A DNA stretch of 24,396 nt from Pigoraptor vietnamica (taxonomy: Eukaryota; Opisthokonta; Filasterea): contig CALSCQ010000355.1 in assembly GCA_943704525.1 (NCBI GenBank), positions 1 through 24,396 of the forward strand. Reading direction: 5' to 3'. The notes under the pieces are model-generated. The model ran no database searches, was not told the DNA's origin, and was given only the letters and a program-made list of their open reading frames with translations. The position numbers were made by a program, and so were the translations under genes. Positions 20,977 to 24,396 of this stretch are shown in pieces (position 1 is the stretch's first letter; every line of letters begins with the position of its first letter).

Positions 20977-22489
20977 CTATGTAAGCATGTCTCGTCCGTC
21001 GCCAAAATACGTCGTGATGTCATAGAGGTCCGCCATGCCCTCGCCCTCCTCAAGGTTGTAGAAGTACTCAATGTCGCCGGGCGGCGGGCTGAGAATGTCG
21101 AGCGCGTGTTCGCTGTCCACAAGACCCTCGGGATTGGCAATGCGGAGGGGCGTGTTGCGCGCAGAGCCAAACGTGATGCCAAACGGCAGCGGCGACGCCT
21201 CCACGGACGGGCGACTCGGCGACACGTGACCGCGGCCTTCGCCGTCCGTCGAAAACTCGTCGAGCTCCACGGCGCCAGCCACCGCGTCTTCCTCGAGCAG
21301 AAACACCTTGATTGGACCGCCGCTGCTCTTGAGGAATATCTGGAAGCATCGCGCGTCCAGCCCGCTCTGTGTCCACGACAGGGAAAATAAAGATAAGCAC
21401 AGAATTAAAACTCCACCAACGCCTATTCTGTGTGGATGAACACGGCGCGTTGAAATAGACGGACACTCACGTCGTCCGGATCCGGCACCTCCAGCCGCGT
21501 GCCCGAGGGTGCCCTGATGGCTATCAGCGTTTGCCCTCGAAAGCTCTCAATCCCCCGGATGTCCGACTCCGTCACGTAGGCGAGGCTCACATAGTCCTTG
21601 TTGTCGGCGAGGGCCCTTAGCGACTCCTGGATGATGCGAGCGTCCAAGTCCAACTTTGTCTCGCGCTCCTGAAGCTCCGTGATCTCCTCCCTCAGCTCGT
21701 CGACGCGCGCGTTCGCGTCCTCCGTGTCATTTGCGGCCCCAGTACCCCTACAACATGACAAACACACATACGCGCCAATCAGAAATCTGCATAACGACAG
21801 GCATGTCCGTGATGCACTCTCCAACGCACCTCCAGTGAATATTGTTCTTCGACTTTTTCACAATCAGGCCAATGCCTTCCAGCACGTTCGTAATGTCGTA
21901 AATGCGGCGCTTCTGTACTTGCAACTGGTCGGCCGCCTTGTTCAGGTCGAGTATGCCATCGGGCGCTTCCTTCAGCAAGTTCACAAACTTGCGCGTCAAA
22001 AGGCCCAGCGAAGTGTCGTAACGGCTGCTGCCCTTATCCGGCGAGCCAGGCTCTGCGCATTGCACGCTCTTTCTCAGCAACAATGCCTGAAAACACCTAA
22101 CACACAAAGACCCTCTCCTCCGCGAGTACGCCCGCAAACAATCCCCACAAACAATCGCGCACCCACCAGAGGGCTCATCTTTCTCGCTCTTTAACCGCTT
22201 CCGCCCGCGTGGCGTGTCGTCCGGCATGTCTAGCTTTCGCTTTGCCTGAGCCACACGAGAGCTTAATGAGTAAGAACACATTTCAAAGCACGTCGTTACA
22301 TCAACAACAGCGCGCACACACCTGCGCAGCTGGCGTCTCAACACCGCGGGGTCCGTAACCTCGCCCTCCCAGAATTCCTGCCCGCTTCGCATCACTTGTT
22401 GGCGACTTCTTCGAGAGAATACTAGCCCGCGTCGGAGAACTCGCCGCGATGGCAGAAAGTTGTTCGAGCGCGCTCGCTGGGTGCGCCAT
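20977..22489 (-). CDS. E2F-family transcription factor (E2F1-like, with pRb-binding box)
   Basis: Nuclear DNA-binding activator expected to pair with DP and be held by a retinoblastoma-type pocket protein, controlling S-phase genes. Exons: 22489-22322, 22245-22167, 22052-21830, 21747-21471, 21366-20977; 378 residues, TAG stop. The winged-helix DNA-binding domain is at about 91-157 ([48 protein letters not shown]), with the RRIYD recognition helix intact. A coiled-coil dimerisation stretch is at about 165-205 ([13 protein letters not shown]). The marked-box region has [14 protein letters not shown] and TRLEVPDP. The C-terminal box [17 protein letters not shown] (349-365) matches the E2F1 pRb-binding segment at 10 of 17 positions. 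AKRKLDM (57-63), just before the domain, resembles the cyclin A-binding RxL segment of E2F1. The exon 2/3 junction had two possible donors; the one used (GTGGGT at 22166) keeps the frame. Confidence 0.94.
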
Positions 22490-22818
22490 GGTCCTCACTA
22501 ATTCGTAACGGCGTCAACGCGTAAGATGAAGCCCAATCCGAACGGAGTCGCCACACGGGCGCTCCGGAAAATCGAAAGCGCGCCCCCCCTCTGAAGAATT
22601 AGAACTGACCCATCGCAGAAGTCCTTGATGGCGACAGCGGGAGAGAGCACACCAACGCGACGAAGCCAACACAGCACTAGTATACGAGATTGTACCGCGG
22701 TCGACTCTTCAAACAATTGGGCGCACGCAATCCGCGGCGGAGTCGGTCAGCGCGGCCCTTGCGAGCTCTCTGGACAGCGGGATGCGAGTCTGCGGCTAGC
22801 CCTGCCACCCCCACAAAA

Positions 22819-22827
22819 TTTGGCGCG
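22819..22827 (+). promoter_or_regulatory. E2F consensus site upstream of E2F gene
   Basis: TTTGGCGCG fits the E2F/DP consensus TTTSSCGC. It lies about 330 bases upstream of the E2F start codon, in the GC-rich half of the divergent region. Confidence 0.5.
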
Positions 22828-23011
22828 TACGCGTTCGCGACGACGTCTCTCGCCGATTCGAGAGAAACGACGCACCAGATAGTTGGGGCGTGTTCCGCAC
22901 AGACTCGAGAGGGTGCAGGATGCGACTCTGGCGATCGATGCGAGCGAGGATGCGCTGGAAACAGCGGGGATGGCGAGTGGGAGAGAGGGTTTCCCGGTCA
23001 GCGACGCTTTT

Positions 23012-23022
23012 GCGCGCCAAAA
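23012..23022 (-). promoter_or_regulatory. Second E2F consensus site, opposite orientation
   Basis: On the minus strand this reads TTTTGGCGCGC, a full match to TTTSSCGC with the favoured TTTT start. It is about 525 bases upstream of the E2F start and faces the first site. Confidence 0.5.
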
Positions 23023-23087
23023 CACACAACAGCGGCGCTGTGTTGCGATTGGACGGCCGGGTGAACGATTATTCCGCGATTGTCAGG

Positions 23088-23107
23088 CCATAGATAAGCC
23101 ATAGTGA
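23088..23107 (+). repeat. 20-bp motif, left inverted copy
   Basis: CCATAGATAAGCCATAGTGA. The same motif occurs on the minus strand at 23676-23695 (18 of 20) and 23636-23655 (17 of 20), so it brackets the AT-rich island in inverted orientation. Confidence 0.75.
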
Positions 23108-23166
23108 AGACGGGTTATTGCCGTGACAGGTGAACAGAGGCCATCCGGGGTAGATTGCGCTGTGAA

Positions 23167-23487
23167 TTACTTCTGTCGCAGATTCAATTGAATGAAATTA
23201 TGAGTTGAAATGTTTTGGATACATTGATTGTTGAATAGAGAAGATAAGTAGTCTTTTGGAGACGTAACGGTGACGCCGAACACGGTGAAAGTTCGCTTAT
23301 CCTGTGATTTTACGAGTACTGTTACACTGATATCTGAAATACAGAGTCTATGAAATTCCAAAACCAGGGAAAAGTTCTTTTTTCCTAAAATATACTTATT
23401 TGTTTCATGCTCCAAACGAAATTGTTGAGGAAGCATTTCAAATGAATCAAAGTACTGCCAAAAATCTACTACTTCATATTTCGTCAT
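23167..23487 (-). CDS. AT-rich orphan reading frame, 106 residues, hypothetical
   Basis: A complete ATG-to-TAA frame starting MTKYEVVDFWQYFDSFEM and ending FIQLNLRQK. I do not recognise the protein. Its make-up looks like a folded soluble protein: mixed hydrophobic and charged residues, several probable beta strands (SLVLEFHRLCISDISVTVLV, TFTVFGVTVTS), no signal peptide and no membrane span. Codon use is A/T-ending, quite unlike the GC-rich neighbours, which suggests an insertion or recent arrival. It sits between inverted copies of a 20-bp motif. Against it being a gene: it is short, has no recognised homologue, and an AT-rich stretch of this length can stay open by chance. It reads in the same direction as E2F but is about 680 bases upstream. 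Confidence 0.35.
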   Translation of the reverse strand: MTKYEVVDFWQYFDSFEMLPQQFRLEHETNKYILGKKNFSLVLEFHRLCISDISVTVLVKSQDKRTFTVFGVTVTSPKDYLSSLFNNQCIQNISTHNFIQLNLRQK

Positions 23488-23635
23488 GATGACGCAACCA
23501 CTCCAAATTTAGTCCAATTTAGGAGAAATAATTCTTCATGTCATACAAATTCAATACTTAGTCGACACCGTAATAAATCCAAGGAACAAACGTGCAAGGC
23601 GCGCTTCTCTGATTGGGCCATTGCGACACCCCCGT

Positions 23636-23655
23636 TCACTATGGCTTCACTATGA
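23636..23655 (-). repeat. 20-bp motif, right copy 1
   Basis: Minus-strand reading TCATAGTGAAGCCATAGTGA. On the plus strand it forms, with the copy at 23676, a 24-bp direct repeat (23636-23659 and 23676-23699, 22 of 24 identical) in the EF-1alpha upstream region. Confidence 0.75.
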
Positions 23656-23675
23656 ACTCGTAATTGAATTCGCAC

Positions 23676-23695
23676 TCACTATGGCTTTACTATGG
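23676..23695 (-). repeat. 20-bp motif, right copy 2
   Basis: Minus-strand reading CCATAGTAAAGCCATAGTGA, the best match to the left copy at 23088. It starts 40 bases from right copy 1 (about four helical turns). Confidence 0.75.
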
Positions 23696-23817
23696 ACTCC
23701 ATACTGGCCGGTAGAGTCTACACACACACGCGAGTGGCACGAGGGCCCACCAGCTGTGCCCACACCCTCTCCACTCTCCATCCGCCCAATTCAAGAGAAA
23801 GCACCGTCGCCCCATCG

Positions 23818-23840
23818 CTTTCTTCCTCTTCTTTTCTTCT
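23818..23840 (+). promoter_or_regulatory. Pyrimidine tract at probable EF-1alpha transcription start (TOP/TCT-like)
   Basis: An uninterrupted 23-base C/T run (CTTTCTTCCTCTTCTTTTCT then TCT) precedes the predicted first, non-coding exon. Translation-machinery genes in animals start in such tracts (TCT initiator, 5'TOP mRNAs). Assigning the start here is inference. Confidence 0.4.
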
Positions 23841-23872
23841 GAACAACACCTCGTTGGAGAAGCGAAGGCAAA

Positions 23873-24396
<524 letters not shown>

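Noticed and set aside
22498-23104. Several 60-124 codon frames on both strands upstream of E2F
   Set aside because: Arg/Ser-rich low-complexity translations in overlapping frames, with no family match. The stretch is better explained as promoter and 5'UTR.

Overview
The window is nuclear DNA from a GC-rich, intron-dense eukaryote with compact gene spacing, most likely a unicellular member of Amorphea (Obazoa or Amoebozoa). This rests on 48 hand-placed GT-AG introns in six complete or nearly complete genes, and on the gene set: a tandem MyTH4-FERM myosin, an E2F with an animal-style pRb-binding box, an animal-type phosphomevalonate kinase and canonical EF-1alpha. I could not place it to genus. 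I see no prokaryotic operon, CRISPR array, tRNA, rRNA or recognisable transposase.

Layout from left to right. 1-2804 (-): GMPPA, the alpha (regulatory-type) subunit of GDP-mannose pyrophosphorylase; the last exon lies beyond the left edge. 2805-3800: GC-rich spacer without a convincing gene. 3801-6563 (-): a secreted thermolysin-family (M4) zinc protease with an FTP/PepSY-type propeptide and a C-terminal fibronectin III domain. 6564-7253: divergent promoter region with a 48-bp direct repeat and two CACGTG boxes. 7254-9926 (+): UBA5, the UFM1-activating E1. 9927-10332: tail-to-tail spacer. 10333-19230 (-): a 20-exon, 2034-residue myosin (motor, 3 IQ, charged helix, MyTH4-FERM, linker, MyTH4-FERM, proline tail). 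19231-19956: divergent promoter region. 19957-20777 (+): animal-type phosphomevalonate kinase. 20977-22489 (-): E2F transcription factor. 22490-24164: long divergent promoter region holding two E2F consensus sites, an AT-rich orphan reading frame between inverted repeats, and the EF-1alpha leader with a pyrimidine tract and a probable 5'UTR intron. 24165-24396 (+): start of EF-1alpha, cut by the window edge.

The genes do not form one pathway. They are housekeeping or cytoskeletal genes covering nucleotide-sugar synthesis, UFMylation, isoprenoid synthesis, the cell cycle, translation, filopodia/adhesion-type motility and secreted proteolysis. Neighbours mostly alternate head-to-head and tail-to-tail, so each divergent gap probably serves two promoters.

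No clearly new system is present. The most notable points are the myosin architecture without an SH3 domain, the E2F with RxL-like and pRb-box motifs and possible self-regulation, the M4-FN3 protease with its HExxH motif split by an intron, the AT-rich orphan frame between inverted repeats, and the relaxed 5' splice site (position +4 more often C than A). All exon limits were set by hand from GT/AG, reading frame and remembered family sequence, with no transcript data.
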